DNA of 64,000 nt from Rhodobacter sp. NTK016B (lineage in GTDB: Bacteria; Pseudomonadota; Alphaproteobacteria; Rhodobacterales; Rhodobacteraceae), in contig NZ_JAFKOK010000001.1 in the NCBI RefSeq assembly GCF_017303295.1, forward strand, positions 186,001-250,000, read 5' to 3'. The position numbers were made by a program, and so were the translations under genes. The first letter of the stretch is position 1; each line of letters opens with the position of its first letter. Shown in pieces: positions 1 through 8,903 of this stretch. The notes beneath the pieces are model-generated. The model saw nothing but the letters and a program-made list of their open reading frames with translations. It was not told the DNA's origin and did not search any database.

Positions 1-289
1 TTCGATCGAGCACATCGGCACGCTCGCCCGAAATCGTCTCGCCGGTATAGGCTTCGGGTTCAGCCACCGGCGAGGCGGCCAGCATGCCCATCTTGGCGCC
101 GACCGCCGCATAGCCCGCAAAAAAGGCCACGGCGAGGAACAGGATGCGCCATTCCGCCCGGCGGCGCCCGGCATCGCGCGCCTGTTCACGGCGCAGGCGC
201 AGGTTTTCGCGTTCGATGCCCGACGGGTTCACGCCCTGCGAACGGGCATCGAGAACACGGGCAAGCGGTCTGAGCGGCGTGCGGGTCAC
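1..289 (-). CDS. ftsI: FtsI / PBP3 septal transpeptidase, N-terminal part (cut by window edge)
   Basis: Only the first ~96 codons are present; the gene runs off the left edge. The reading frame opens with GTG overlapping the ftsL stop (GTGA), starts VTRTPLRPLARVLDARSQG, has a charged cytoplasmic stretch, a hydrophobic segment (ILFLAVAFFAGYAAV) and then MGMLAAS and ISGERADVLDR, the usual start of the periplasmic part of FtsI. The family crosslinks septal peptidoglycan as part of the divisome. Position after ftsL in a dcw operon supports the call. No catalytic motifs are inside the window. Confidence 0.85.
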   Translation of the reverse strand, partial: MTRTPLRPLARVLDARSQGVNPSGIERENLRLRREQARDAGRRRAEWRILFLAVAFFAGYAAVGAKMGMLAASPVAEPEAYTGETISGERADVLDR

Positions 290-603
290 AGCGTATCCTC
301 CGGCGTCGGGGCAAGGATCTGCGGATAGGGAACGTCTTCGATCTGGCCGAACTGACGGCCCTCCATCGGACCAAGGCCCAAGCGTTCGAAATTCAGCACC
401 GCCAGCGAGCGCAGGCGCTGCGGGCGGTTGAGATAGGCCCATTCGGCCTGCTGGACATCGAGCGCCTCGTTCAGCGACCGGATTTCCGCGCGCAGGCTGC
501 GCACGTCGCGCAGCGCGGTCTGGGTCTTCTGGTTCTGGTCATAGGCCCAGATCGCCAGTCCGATGACGCCAAAGGCGGCAAGCATATAGAAGACGGCACG
601 CAT
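286..603 (-). CDS. ftsL: Cell division protein FtsL
   Basis: A 105-residue bitopic protein: Met-Arg-Ala-Val then a transmembrane helix near residues 4-22 (YMLAAFGVIGLAIWAYDQN), followed by a leucine-zipper-like coiled coil (RSLRAEIRSLNEALDVQQ) and the conserved AEWAYLNRPQRL motif of alphaproteobacterial FtsL. FtsL scaffolds FtsQ/B and FtsW/I at the septum. The start codon overlaps the rsmH stop, so translation is probably coupled; a longer upstream frame exists but lies inside rsmH and is not credible. Confidence 0.9.
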   Translation of the reverse strand: MRAVFYMLAAFGVIGLAIWAYDQNQKTQTALRDVRSLRAEIRSLNEALDVQQAEWAYLNRPQRLRSLAVLNFERLGLGPMEGRQFGQIEDVPYPQILAPTPEDTL

Positions 604-1610
604 CAGCGATCTCCTTGCAAGACAAGACGGGGCAGCCCCAGCGCGCTGCGCTCGACCGGACCGGCAGGCGCGTCGGTGCGCCGCCCGATGCGCAAGAGCG
701 CCGAGCGCGAACGGGGATTGGCAGCGCATTCGGCCTCGTCCGCGGCGATGGCCTTGCGCGTGACGGTCTCGAAGCGCGGCGCTTCCTGCTCGGTCATCGG
801 GGCGTGGCGGCTGCCCTGCCCCGCCCGGCCCGAGCGCTGCTGAAAGAAGCGTTTGACGATCCGGTCTTCGAGCGAATGGAAACTGACGACAGCCAGCATC
901 CCGCCGGGGTTGAGCGCGCGCTCTGCCGCTTCCAGCCCGTCGACAAGCTGGTGGAACTCGGCATTCACGGCGATGCGCAGGGCCTGAAAACTGCGGGTCG
1001 CCGGATGGCTCTGGCCGGGTTTGGGACGGGGAAGCTGGCTGCTGACGATCTCGGCCAGTTGCAGCGTGGTTTCAATCGGTTGCACCGTACGCGCCTTGAC
1101 GATGGCGCGGGCGATCCGGCGCGAGGCACGCTCTTCGCCATAGTGAAACAGGATATCGGCCAGCGCCGCTTCGTCCTCGGTATTCACCAGATCTGCGGCC
1201 GAAGGGCCATCCTGGCTCATCCGCATGTCGAGCGGGCCGTCGCGGGTAAAGGAAAAGCCGCGCTCGGGCAGGTCGAGCTGCATCGATGACACGCCGAGAT
1301 CCAGAGCCACCCCGTCGAGCGGCTCGCCCGCCAGCGTGTCGAGTTCCGAGAACGTGCCCTGCACGACGCGGATACGCTCGCCGTAAGGCGCGGCCCAGTC
1401 CTGCGCCATGCTCAGCGCCAGCGGGTCGCGGTCGATGCCGATTACCCGGTCGGCGCCCGCCGCGACCAGCCCGCGCGTATAGCCGCCCGCGCCCATCGTG
1501 CCGTCAAGCCAGACACCCCGCACCGGAGCGACACCGGCAAGCAGGGGGCCGAGAAGAACGGGGATGTGCGGGGCGTCCTGTGGGTCGCTCGACATGGGCC
1601 CGTCCGTCAT
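603..1610 (-). CDS. rsmH: 16S rRNA (cytosine1402-N4)-methyltransferase RsmH
   Basis: 335 residues, typical for MraW/RsmH. The N-terminus has [10 protein letters not shown] and the SAM-binding [13 protein letters not shown] loop with IGIDRDP; the middle has [11 protein letters not shown] and [14 protein letters not shown]; the C-terminal half has [20 protein letters not shown] and [10 protein letters not shown], all diagnostic. It N4-methylates C1402 in the decoding centre. Its ATG overlaps the mraZ stop (ATGA). Second gene of the dcw operon. Confidence 0.97.
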   Translation of the reverse strand: MTDGPMSSDPQDAPHIPVLLGPLLAGVAPVRGVWLDGTMGAGGYTRGLVAAGADRVIGIDRDPLALSMAQDWAAPYGERIRVVQGTFSELDTLAGEPLDGVALDLGVSSMQLDLPERGFSFTRDGPLDMRMSQDGPSAADLVNTEDEAALADILFHYGEERASRRIARAIVKARTVQPIETTLQLAEIVSSQLPRPKPGQSHPATRSFQALRIAVNAEFHQLVDGLEAAERALNPGGMLAVVSFHSLEDRIVKRFFQQRSGRAGQGSRHAPMTEQEAPRFETVTRKAIAADEAECAANPRSRSALLRIGRRTDAPAGPVERSALGLPRLVLQGDR

Positions 1611-2122
1611 TCAGGGGTTTCGGTCTTGGCGGGAAGCTCGGGCAGCCAGGATTCGTAATCGAAATCGTCGTCCTCGTCGGCGAAGATGTCTTCGAACCCG
1701 CCCTCTTCCTCTTCGTAGGTTTCCGGCTTGTAGATCATGAACTGATCCGAAGCGGCAACGAACAGGGCCTGTTTCGTCAGGTCCAGCTTGGTGCGCAGCT
1801 TGACGGGCAACAGGATGCGTCCGTCCTCCATCACTTCGATATCATCGGCCAGCGCGTGATAGATTTTTTCCAGCGCGCGGCGCCGCTTCGAGCCGTTGGG
1901 CAACAGCTTGATGCGTTCCTCGATTCTCTCGATCTCTTTGATGGTGTAGCATTTGAGGTAATTCTGCGTCGGAGGACCGAACACGATCACCATATTGGCA
2001 CGCTTGCCCGTTTCCCAATCCGGGTCGCCCGCTTCGATCACACGCCGAAAGCGGGGCGGTATGGATACCCGCCCTTTCGCGTCGATCGTTTGTGTTTCGC
2101 TTCCGCGAAAGCCACGCGCCAC
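1607..2122 (-). CDS. mraZ: Transcriptional regulator MraZ
   Basis: AbrB-like double-domain regulator at the head of the dcw operon; contains [15 protein letters not shown] and a second half with [11 protein letters not shown], the two DxxGR-type swapped-hairpin repeats. An acidic C-terminal tail ([17 protein letters not shown]) is longer than in enterobacterial MraZ. I chose the GTG at 2122 ([12 protein letters not shown]) because a GAGG sits 9 nt upstream and it aligns with other MraZ N-termini; ATG at 2137 would add five residues. MraZ normally represses its own operon by binding 10-bp-spaced repeats, and such repeats are present upstream (2381-2415). Confidence 0.92.
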   Translation of the reverse strand: MARGFRGSETQTIDAKGRVSIPPRFRRVIEAGDPDWETGKRANMVIVFGPPTQNYLKCYTIKEIERIEERIKLLPNGSKRRRALEKIYHALADDIEVMEDGRILLPVKLRTKLDLTKQALFVAASDQFMIYKPETYEEEEGGFEDIFADEDDDFDYESWLPELPAKTETPE

Positions 2123-2159
2123 GGTTTTGCGCCTCATGCCACGGCCCGCGAGGGGCCAG

Positions 2160-2204
2160 AAAAAAGTAACGCCGGCCCGGGTGCTGCCATACCCGGGCCG
2201 GCGC
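2160..2204 (-). terminator. Intrinsic terminator in the dcw leader, just upstream of mraZ
   Basis: A perfect 13-bp stem (2171-2183 with 2192-2204, CGCCGGCCCGGGT) with an 8-nt loop is followed on the minus strand by TTAC and seven T. It lies 38 nt before the mraZ start, downstream of the promoter, so most transcripts should stop here before the cell-division genes. Confidence 0.85.
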
Positions 2205-2354
2205 CCTCGTCCCATTTTCTGGGGTCGTCCAGATGCGTAACCGTCTTACTGGGGGGGGGGGTCGAAGACGCTGCTCGCTACGCTCTAGATTCTTGGTCGT
2301 TGGTGGTTGCCTGTAGTCTGCCTTAAGGAAGCGTTTGTTGTTCTGTGCTTCCGT
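2160..2354 (-). ncRNA. UpsM-like sRNA: attenuated 5' leader of the dcw operon
   Basis: The interval from the predicted start site (~2354) to the terminator (ends 2160) is about 195 nt. In Rhodobacter sphaeroides the dcw operon is preceded by an extended leader that is terminated before mraZ and yields the abundant sRNA UpsM of about 206 nt; gene order, length and terminator position match. Sequence similarity to UpsM itself could not be tested here, so the name is by position and architecture. Confidence 0.65.
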
Positions 2355-2360
2355 GAACCC

Positions 2361-2415
2361 ACTATACGCATGAGACTTCCCGGCAGTCCATGGCACTTCT
2401 TGGCACTTCTGGCAT
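2361..2415 (-). promoter_or_regulatory. dcw promoter with 10-bp-phased MraZ-type boxes
   Basis: On the minus strand TGGACT (2385-2390) and TATAGT (2361-2366) are separated by 18 bp, a good housekeeping promoter. Overlapping and upstream of the -35 box are direct repeats with an exact 10-bp period (plus strand cggcagtcca, tggcacttct, tggcacttct, ggcattttt; 2381-2419). MraZ proteins bind short repeats in this phasing near their own promoter, so this is the probable autoregulatory operator. Confidence 0.7.
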
Positions 2416-3050
2416 TTTTTCGGGGCGACGTGCCCAACCGCACCACCAGAAGCGGGTTCTGGACGCCATCGTTAACCATATATTGCCCTGAGAGCGCGCA
2501 GCCACACCACATCCTGCGGGCCATTTTGTGTGGCGAAAAGTGAGAGAATCGGATCGCGACGGGCGACAATGTTGCCCCATGGACACAGGCAACCGATAAC
2601 ACGCCCGTGATGACGATTTTACACCAGAAATCTCGACCACCCAAATCCCCTGTCTGCGATTCGGCCAATATCCGCCGAGGGCCATTGACGCGGGAATCTA
2701 CGCAGTTTTCGTGAGAATCCGATCGCGACTCGGATCACGCGCCTGTGAGTCGCATCAAGAGCACGGAGTCGAGTCGGTTTGGATGAGGGGACGTCATTTT
2801 TTTCGGCGCCAGCAGCCACCTTCAAGGGTGCCATATTTTCCCAAGCCATCCGGTCTCCGGCGGCCCTGGTGCCGGGATTTCCCATCGCCCGACCCTGCCG
2901 GAGCGACGAATTCCCGCAAATTCCCACCAACGCCCCGGCAATGTGCCAAACGCAGCGCGGGCGGGCCGGGATTTCCCATCCCGTCCCAATCGGCGACCGC
3001 TGGCGGCGCAGCCGGTGCCATAAGGTGCCAGCGCCCACCTCTCCGCGCAT
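2416..3050. other. Long gene-poor stretch between the dcw promoter and mrp
   Basis: No ORF here has convincing protein character. The stretch contains several GGGAAW-type words, including two copies of GCCGGGATTTCCCATC (about 2872 and 2966) and AATTCCCGCAAATTCCCACC near 2920, but I cannot assign a function. Confidence 0.5.
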
Positions 3051-3084
3051 GGAAAACGCGCGGCCCATCGGATGGACCGCGCGC
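3051..3084 (-). terminator. Terminator after mrp
   Basis: Minus-strand hairpin CGCGCGGTCCATC / GATGGGCCGCGCG with TTTTCC following it, placed directly after the mrp stop at 3110. Confidence 0.65.
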
Positions 3085-3109
3085 GATAACACTTTCAGGA
3101 CCGCTTCTG

Positions 3110-4210
3110 TCAGGCGAGCTGCGCAATCAATTGCCGCGCCATCGCGCGATAGCTTTCCGCCGCCGGGCTGTCGGTGGCCGCAACCGGCAGACCGCCATCG
3201 CCCGAAAGCCGCACTTCGATCGAGAGCGGCAACTGCGCCAGCACCGGCAGGCCCATCTTCTCGGCCTCCCGCGTGACGCCGCCCTCACCGAAGATATGCT
3301 CTTCATGGCCGCAATTGGGGCAGATAAAGGTCGACATATTCTCGACCAGACCCAGCACCGGCGTTTTCAGCACCTCGAACGCGTTCAGAGCACGGCGGGC
3401 ATCAAGCAGCGCCACGTCCTGCGGGGTCGAGACGACGATCGCGCCCGTCACAGGGAATTTCTGGCACAGGGTCATCTGCACGTCGCCGGTGCCCGGCGGC
3501 ATGTCGATCACCAGCACATCCAGATCGCCCCACGCCACTTGCGTCATGAGTTGCTGAAGCGCGCCCATCAGCATCGGGCCGCGCCAGATCAGCGCCTGAT
3601 CCTCGGGCAGCATCATCCCGATCGAGATGACGCGGATCCCGTGCGCGACCGGCGGGATGATGGTCTTGCCATCGGGCGAGGCGGGCTTTTTCGTCACGCC
3701 CATCATGCGCGGCTGGCTGGGGCCATAGATATCGGCATCCACCAGCCCGACCTTCCATCCCTCGCGCGCGAGGGCGATGGCGAGATTGGCGGAAACCGTG
3801 GATTTGCCGACCCCGCCCTTGCCCGACCCCACGGCGATGATGCGCTTGACGCCCGGCACCTCCGACGGGCCGGCGGTGGGATGGCGACCGATCTTCAGCG
3901 AAGGCGGCTCGCCCTGAGGGTCGCCCTGCGGCGCCTGACGGGCGGGGGCTTTGGCGGCGGGGCCGTGGGCGGTCATGGCGATGGCCACGCGCTCGACCCC
4001 CGGCAGGGCCTTGAGCGCGGCCTCGGCCTGGGCCTGCACCGGTTCGAGCGCCTTGGCTTCGTCGGGCGTCTCGGCTTCGATCACGAAGCGGACGGCGCCC
4101 GCATCGATCACCAGCGCGCGCACCAGATCGCGGCTCACGAGATCCCCGCCCTGGGGAAGCGTGACGCGGGCGAGAACTGCCAGCACCTCGTCGCGTGTCG
4201 GGCTCGTCAT
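3110..4210 (-). CDS. Mrp/ApbC-type Fe-S cluster carrier ATPase
   Basis: 366 residues. N-terminal MIP18/DUF59 domain (~1-90; REEVLAVLARVTLP-like start, ALPGVERVAIAMT), then a P-loop ParA/MinD-like domain with the deviant Walker A GSGKGGVGKSTVSANLA, switch region MPPGTGDVQMTL and the C-terminal CPNCGHEEHIFG pair of cysteines used for cluster binding. The family loads or carries Fe-S clusters for client apoproteins. Start at 4210 is preceded by AGGAG at 6 nt; the longer frame lacks a binding site. The nearest neighbours are unrelated. Confidence 0.93.
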   Translation of the reverse strand: MTSPTRDEVLAVLARVTLPQGGDLVSRDLVRALVIDAGAVRFVIEAETPDEAKALEPVQAQAEAALKALPGVERVAIAMTAHGPAAKAPARQAPQGDPQGEPPSLKIGRHPTAGPSEVPGVKRIIAVGSGKGGVGKSTVSANLAIALAREGWKVGLVDADIYGPSQPRMMGVTKKPASPDGKTIIPPVAHGIRVISIGMMLPEDQALIWRGPMLMGALQQLMTQVAWGDLDVLVIDMPPGTGDVQMTLCQKFPVTGAIVVSTPQDVALLDARRALNAFEVLKTPVLGLVENMSTFICPNCGHEEHIFGEGGVTREAEKMGLPVLAQLPLSIEVRLSGDGGLPVAATDSPAAESYRAMARQLIAQLA

Positions 4211-4590
4211 CGGGAACTCCTGTTCAGCTGAAAGATTCGTTGGGCGTAACCTGCGCAGGAATCGCGCCAAGGCAAGGGCAAGCGCGCTTTCGCCGCGACT
4301 CGGAGCCTCATGTACACATTCGCCCCGATTCCCGGCGCCCCGGTACAGATTGTCGCAGCTGCGGGCAGCGGTTCGCCCTCAAAACTCGACCCTGATGCGA
4401 GCAGAAACGGAGAAACACACGCCTGAGGCACCTTTACCCTACGTCGCCATGCTCTTGCCGCATAGCAGCAATGCCGATGAAAGGGATTGTGCATATGCAG
4501 CATTTGGACCATCTTTGCTTCAACGGCGGAAGAAATTCAGCGGCAGGAACGCTCGAAGCTCGGAACGCCAAAGACGAAAGAGTGACCGAC

Positions 4591-4812
4591 ATGGCATACG
4601 CTACAGCAAATACGACCCGCAGCACCGGCTTTCTGGCTCCGATCTCGGACGCTTTCGGCGCGCTGCGCACCGCATGGGCACGTTCGCGCGTGTATGTGCG
4701 GACCTACAACGAACTGAACGCGCTTTCCACCCGCGAGCTCGCCGACCTCGGCATCAGCCGGTCGATGATCACGCGCCTGGCCTACGAAGCGGCCTACGGC
4801 AAAGACGCCTGA
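4591..4812 (+). CDS. Small DUF1127 protein, CcaF1-like
   Basis: 73 residues, start chosen at the second half of a longer frame because DUF1127 proteins are 45-75 aa. C-terminal DUF1127 motif is clear: YNELNALSTRELADLGISRSMI with upstream TAWARSRVYVRT, rich in Arg. In Rhodobacter sphaeroides the equivalent DUF1127 gene (ccaF1) is co-transcribed with the anti-Shine-Dalgarno-loop sRNAs CcsR1-4, and the same arrangement follows here. DUF1127 proteins have been implicated in RNA binding and turnover; function here is by analogy. Confidence 0.85.
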   Translation: MAYATANTTRSTGFLAPISDAFGALRTAWARSRVYVRTYNELNALSTRELADLGISRSMITRLAYEAAYGKDA

Positions 4813-4848
4813 ATTTCCGGGCCCGCGAGGGCCTGTGACCAGGACGAC

Positions 4849-5400
4849 GGCCCCTCCTCCTCCCTGGGCCGATCGTGCAAGGAACCCGCCGCTTCCTCCT
4901 CCCTGCGGCGAGGTTCCGACCAGTAGCTTAGGCCCCTCCTCCTCCCTGGGCCGACAGCACTCCGGCGCGGTTCCCCTCCTCCTCCCTGGGAACCGCGCCC
5001 CGAATTCCGGGGCCTTTCCAAAGGTCTGGCCCCACAAAGACGCGGACGCCTTCCTCCTCCCTGGCGTTCGTTCTGGCGCGACGCTCCTCTCTCCTCCCTC
5101 GGAGCGTCGCGCCCAAAGACTACGGTGGCCGGACCTCCTCCCTCGGTCGATCGTAAACCGCGCGGTTGCTCCTCCTCCTCCCTGAGCAACCGCGCCACCA
5201 TTCCGGGGCCCTTCCGAAGGTCTGGCCCCACCCGGATACGGACGCCTTCCTCCTCCCTGGCGTTCGTCAGAGGCGCGGCGCTCCTCTCTCCTCCCTCGGA
5301 GTGCCGCACCCTCCTCAAACGGTGAACGGATCCTCCCCCGAACACCGGAACAGAGCGCGGTTGCCCCTCCTCCTCCCTGGGCAACCGCGCTTTTTCTTTT
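4849..5400 (+). ncRNA. Array of CCTCCTCCCT-loop hairpins (CcsR/CuckooRNA-like sRNAs)
   Basis: Eleven copies of CCTCCCT, nearly all in the apex of a strong hairpin: 4849-4870, 4881-4917, 4931-4952, 4965-4998, 5043-5070, 5076-5112, (weak) 5132-5148, 5160-5195, 5239-5266, 5275-5307 and 5355-5390. The stems differ and are compensatory, the pyrimidine loop is constant. Blocks 4965-5112 and 5160-5307 are a tandem duplication of the same four-hairpin unit, each including a GGGGCC..GGCCCC hairpin without the loop motif (5010-5033, 5205-5228). CCUCC resembles the 3' end of 16S rRNA, so the loops could mimic the anti-Shine-Dalgarno. The array lies directly after the DUF1127 gene on the same strand, as ccaF1-CcsR does in R. 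sphaeroides. Confidence 0.85.
5355..5400 (+). terminator. Intrinsic terminator ending the DUF1127-sRNA transcript
   Basis: The last hairpin of the array has a perfect 12-bp stem (GCGCGGTTGCCC, 5355-5366, with 5379-5390) followed by TTTTTCTTTT. Confidence 0.9.
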
Positions 5401-5564
5401 CTCGAATCAGGATATTGCAGCCCCGCGACGGGCCCCGGCGCCCAACGGCGCCCGATTGATGCCGAATGCTGCGCGTGCAAAAGGGGCAAATGAAATAATC
5501 ATTTACCCCTGAGCGCTATTAAGTTTTCAGCACGAAGAAAAAGAGCCGGAAGCTGACCAAAGGG

Positions 5565-7964
5565 TCAGAACGGTACGTCGTCCATTCCGTCCGCAGGTAG
5601 CACGAAACGCGCGACTATGTGCTTCTCGCCGGCGCGGTCGAACGCGACGGCCAGCTTGTCGCCATCCACCGCCATGACCGTGCCCGTGCCGAATTTCTGG
5701 TGAAAGACCCGCTCACCCGGCGCGAAATGCACCTCGGCGGTCGAGCCCCGCACGGCCTTGGGCGCGGCGGGGGCGGATTTGGCGCGCGACTGCAGGCGCT
5801 TCCAGCCGGGCGCATTGTACACATCCGCCCGGGTCGCGCGGCCTTCCAGCGAGTCGGGATCGGGCGTCGCGGTGCCCGAATGCCGACCGGCCGCGCCGAA
5901 TGCCCCGCCATGCAGGCCCGGCGGCACCAGCACTTCGACATGATCGCGCGGCAATTCGTCGATGAATCGGCTGGGCAACTGGCTTTGCCACTGGCCGAAC
6001 ACCCGCCGGTTGGCCGCGAACGAGATCAGGCACAGCCGCTCGGCACGGGTGATGCCGACATAGGCCAGCCTGCGCTCTTCCTCGAGCCCCTTGAGGCCGT
6101 TCTCATCCATCGAGCGCTGCGAGGGGAACAGCCCGTCTTCCCAGCCGGGCAGGAAAACCACGGGGAATTCCAGCCCCTTGGCCGCATGAAGGGTCATGAT
6201 CGTGACCTTCTCCTGCGTTTCCTCGCTCTCATTGTCCATGATCAGCGCGACATGCTCCAGGAACCCTTGCAGGCTCTCGAATTCCTCGAGCGCCTTGATC
6301 AGTTCCTTGAGGTTCTCAAGCCGCCCTTCCGCCTCGGGCGTCTTTTCGTTCTGCCACATCGCGGTATAGCCCGATTCGTCGAGCATCATCTCGGCCAGCC
6401 GCACATGGCTGACGCCGCCTGACGGCGCATCGTCGTCGATCACCAGCGCGTCGTCCTGACCGGGCACGACAGGGCTGCGCACCATATCGTGCCAGCGCGC
6501 CATATTCTCGATGAACGCGCGCAGATTGCCCGCTGCCTTGCCCCCCAGCAGCCCGTCGCGCAGAACCAAGGCCGCGCCCATCAGAAGCGGCACCTCGGCC
6601 TCGCGCGAGACGCGCTGGATCGTCTGGCGCGCCTTGTCGCCGATGCCGCGCTTGGGGGTGTTCACCACGCGCTCGAAGGCCAGATCGTCGGTCGGGCTGA
6701 CGGCAAGCCGGAAATAGGCCATCGCGTCGCGGATCTCGAGCCGCTCGTAGAAGCGCGGCCCGCCGACGACGCGGTAAGGCAGTCCGATGGTCAGGAAGCG
6801 GTCTTCGAAGGCGCGCATCTGGTGGCTGGCGCGCACAAGGATCGCCATCCCGTTGGGGCTGACCGGGTCCATGCCCCGCGTGCCCCGCTCCAGCGCCTCG
6901 ATCTCTTCACCGACCCAGCGCGCCTCGTCCTCGCCGTCCCAATGGCCGATGAGCCTGAGCTTCTCGCCCTCGGTCTCTTCGGTCCACAGCGTCTTGCCGA
7001 GACGGTTCTCGTTGCCCTGAATCACGCCTGAGGCCGCAGCCAGAATATGCGGCGTCGAGCGATAATTTTGCTCAAGCCGGATAACCTTGGCGCCCGGAAA
7101 ATCGCGCTCGAACCGCAGGATGTTGCCGACTTCGGCACCGCGCCAGCCATAGATCGACTGGTCGTCATCACCCACGCAGCAGATGTTCTTGTGGCTTTGC
7201 GCCAAGAGCCGCAGCAGCAGATATTGCGCGACGTTGGTGTCCTGATACTCGTCCACCATGATGTATTTGAGCCAGCGCTGATACTGCGCCAGCACATCGG
7301 GATGGGTCTGCAGGATCGTCACGACATGCAGCAGCAGGTCGCCGAAATCGCAGGCATTGAGCGTGCGCAGGCGGTCCTGATAGGCGGCGTAGAGCTCGGT
7401 GCCGCGGTTGTTGAACGCGCCCGCTTCCGAGCCGGGCACCTGTTCGGGCCGCCACGCGCGGTTCTTCCAATTGTCGATGAGCGACGCCAACTGCCGAGCG
7501 GGCCAGCGCTTTTCATCCATGTTCCACGCCTGGATGAGCTGCTTCATCAGCCGAAGCTGATCATCGGTATCGAGGATCGTGAAATTGGGCTTCAGCCCAA
7601 CAAGCTCGGCGTGACGGCGCAAGAACCGCACGCCGATGGCATGGAAAGTGCCCAGCCACGGCATTCCTTCGACCGCATCGCCCAGAAGCGCGCCGATACG
7701 GTATTTCATCTCGCGCGCGGCCTTGTTGGTAAAGGTAACCGCAAGGATTTCATTGGGGCGCGCGGTGCCCGTGGCGATCAGCTGCGCGATGCGCGCGGTC
7801 AGCGCCTTGGTCTTGCCGGTGCCCGCGCCCGCCAGCATCAGAACCGGACCGTCGAGCGTCTCGACCGCCTCGCGCTGCGGCGCGTTCAGACCGTCGAGAT
7901 AGGCCGCCGACCGATTGGCCGCGACGCCCCCCATGGCCATCTCTGACAGGCTGCGTTCACTCAT
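5565..7964 (-). CDS. uvrD: ATP-dependent DNA helicase UvrD/PcrA (superfamily 1)
   Basis: 799 residues from the ATG at 7964 (GGGGA 8 nt upstream); a longer frame adds 17 residues without better support. All SF1A motifs are visible: LNAPQREAVE (Q), LAGAGTGKTKAL (I), LAVTFTNKAAREMKYR (Ia), VDEYQDTNVAQ (II), VGDDDQSIYGWRGA (III), RLEQNYRS (IV), MTLHAAKGLEFPVVFLPG (V) and YVGITRA (VI). A C-terminal tudor-like RNAP-binding segment (GERVFHQKFGTGTVMAVDGDKLAVAFD) is present. 3'-5' helicase for nucleotide excision and mismatch repair. Confidence 0.96.
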   Translation of the reverse strand: MSERSLSEMAMGGVAANRSAAYLDGLNAPQREAVETLDGPVLMLAGAGTGKTKALTARIAQLIATGTARPNEILAVTFTNKAAREMKYRIGALLGDAVEGMPWLGTFHAIGVRFLRRHAELVGLKPNFTILDTDDQLRLMKQLIQAWNMDEKRWPARQLASLIDNWKNRAWRPEQVPGSEAGAFNNRGTELYAAYQDRLRTLNACDFGDLLLHVVTILQTHPDVLAQYQRWLKYIMVDEYQDTNVAQYLLLRLLAQSHKNICCVGDDDQSIYGWRGAEVGNILRFERDFPGAKVIRLEQNYRSTPHILAAASGVIQGNENRLGKTLWTEETEGEKLRLIGHWDGEDEARWVGEEIEALERGTRGMDPVSPNGMAILVRASHQMRAFEDRFLTIGLPYRVVGGPRFYERLEIRDAMAYFRLAVSPTDDLAFERVVNTPKRGIGDKARQTIQRVSREAEVPLLMGAALVLRDGLLGGKAAGNLRAFIENMARWHDMVRSPVVPGQDDALVIDDDAPSGGVSHVRLAEMMLDESGYTAMWQNEKTPEAEGRLENLKELIKALEEFESLQGFLEHVALIMDNESEETQEKVTIMTLHAAKGLEFPVVFLPGWEDGLFPSQRSMDENGLKGLEEERRLAYVGITRAERLCLISFAANRRVFGQWQSQLPSRFIDELPRDHVEVLVPPGLHGGAFGAAGRHSGTATPDPDSLEGRATRADVYNAPGWKRLQSRAKSAPAAPKAVRGSTAEVHFAPGERVFHQKFGTGTVMAVDGDKLAVAFDRAGEKHIVARFVLPADGMDDVPF

Positions 7965-8021
7965 GCGTCGTTCCCCACTTGTTCCTGTCTTGCCCGTCTT
8001 GGCCCCGGGGTTCAACCCCCG

Positions 8022-8903
8022 TCATCGGCGCCGCGCCAGATAGGCGCGCGAAAACGCCAGATAGCCCGGCGCGGTCACCTGCAAGTGATCGCGCATCAGC
8101 CGGTGCAGGGCGGGCAACCGGTCGAAGGGGACATTGGGCATCACGTGATGCTCGACATGATAGGGCATGTTCCACGCAAGGAAACGCACCATGGCTGTGG
8201 TAAAAGTGGTGCGGGTATTGGCAAACATATCAGACACGCGCGGACAATCGCCATGCTCGGCCAGCAGGTAGAGCCGCAAGAAAGGCTGCCCCAGCAGAAC
8301 GGGGATCAGCCAGAGCCACAGAACCGCGTCGCTCCAGATCAGGCTGAGCACCGCCAGCGCATAGACGGCCAGCAGAACCCGAGCCTCGCGCCCGGCGCGG
8401 GCGCGCACCCGTTCGGGCAGATAAGCAGGATGTTCGCGGCCGGTTGCCAGCCGCCAGATCAGCCGCGCAGACCCCCACCAAAGCGGCAGGCCCGAGACAT
8501 GCCAGAGCCATTCGGCGCGGGTCTCGGGCTTGCGACTGTCGAGCTCGGGATCGCCCGGCTGGTTGGTATGGCGGTGATGGGCGAAGTGGAAATACCGAAA
8601 CCATGTGAACGGGTTAAGGATCAGCGCCCCGATGGTCGCGCCCACCCAATCGCAGAGCCGGTCGCTGGCAAAAGGCGTCCGGTGCGTGCATTCATGCTGA
8701 AGGGTGAAGAGGAAGACGATCAGCACCCCCTGCACGGGCAACAACAGCGGCCAGCCGGGTATCGCCGCGGCAATGGCCCCGCCGGTCCCAAGAATCGCCC
8801 CCATGTGCCCGGCCAGATGCCACAGCCCCTGCCCCGGATACCGCGCGGTCAGAGCCGCCCGGCGCCCGGATGGCAGGGACTTGAGAAAATCACTATGGGT
8901 CAC
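8022..8903 (-). CDS. Membrane fatty acid desaturase / hydroxylase family protein
   Basis: 293 residues with the three histidine boxes of membrane di-iron desaturases: HECTH (~70), HFAHHRH (~107) and HVEHH (~250), and about four hydrophobic segments between them. The family inserts double bonds or hydroxyls into acyl chains or carotenoids. Substrate cannot be decided from sequence. The start overlaps the stop of the upstream amidotransferase gene by 4 bp, so the two are co-translated. Confidence 0.88.
   Translation of the reverse strand: MTHSDFLKSLPSGRRAALTARYPGQGLWHLAGHMGAILGTGGAIAAAIPGWPLLLPVQGVLIVFLFTLQHECTHRTPFASDRLCDWVGATIGALILNPFTWFRYFHFAHHRHTNQPGDPELDSRKPETRAEWLWHVSGLPLWWGSARLIWRLATGREHPAYLPERVRARAGREARVLLAVYALAVLSLIWSDAVLWLWLIPVLLGQPFLRLYLLAEHGDCPRVSDMFANTRTTFTTAMVRFLAWNMPYHVEHHVMPNVPFDRLPALHRLMRDHLQVTAPGYLAFSRAYLARRR

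Noticed and set aside
2711-4231. 506-codon plus-strand ORF over mrp
   Set aside because: Shadow frame with Arg/His-rich sequence, antisense to mrp.
4849-5400. CRISPR-like repeated array
   Set aside because: Repeats are short constant loops inside variable hairpin stems, spacing is irregular, and no cas genes are near; an sRNA array fits better.
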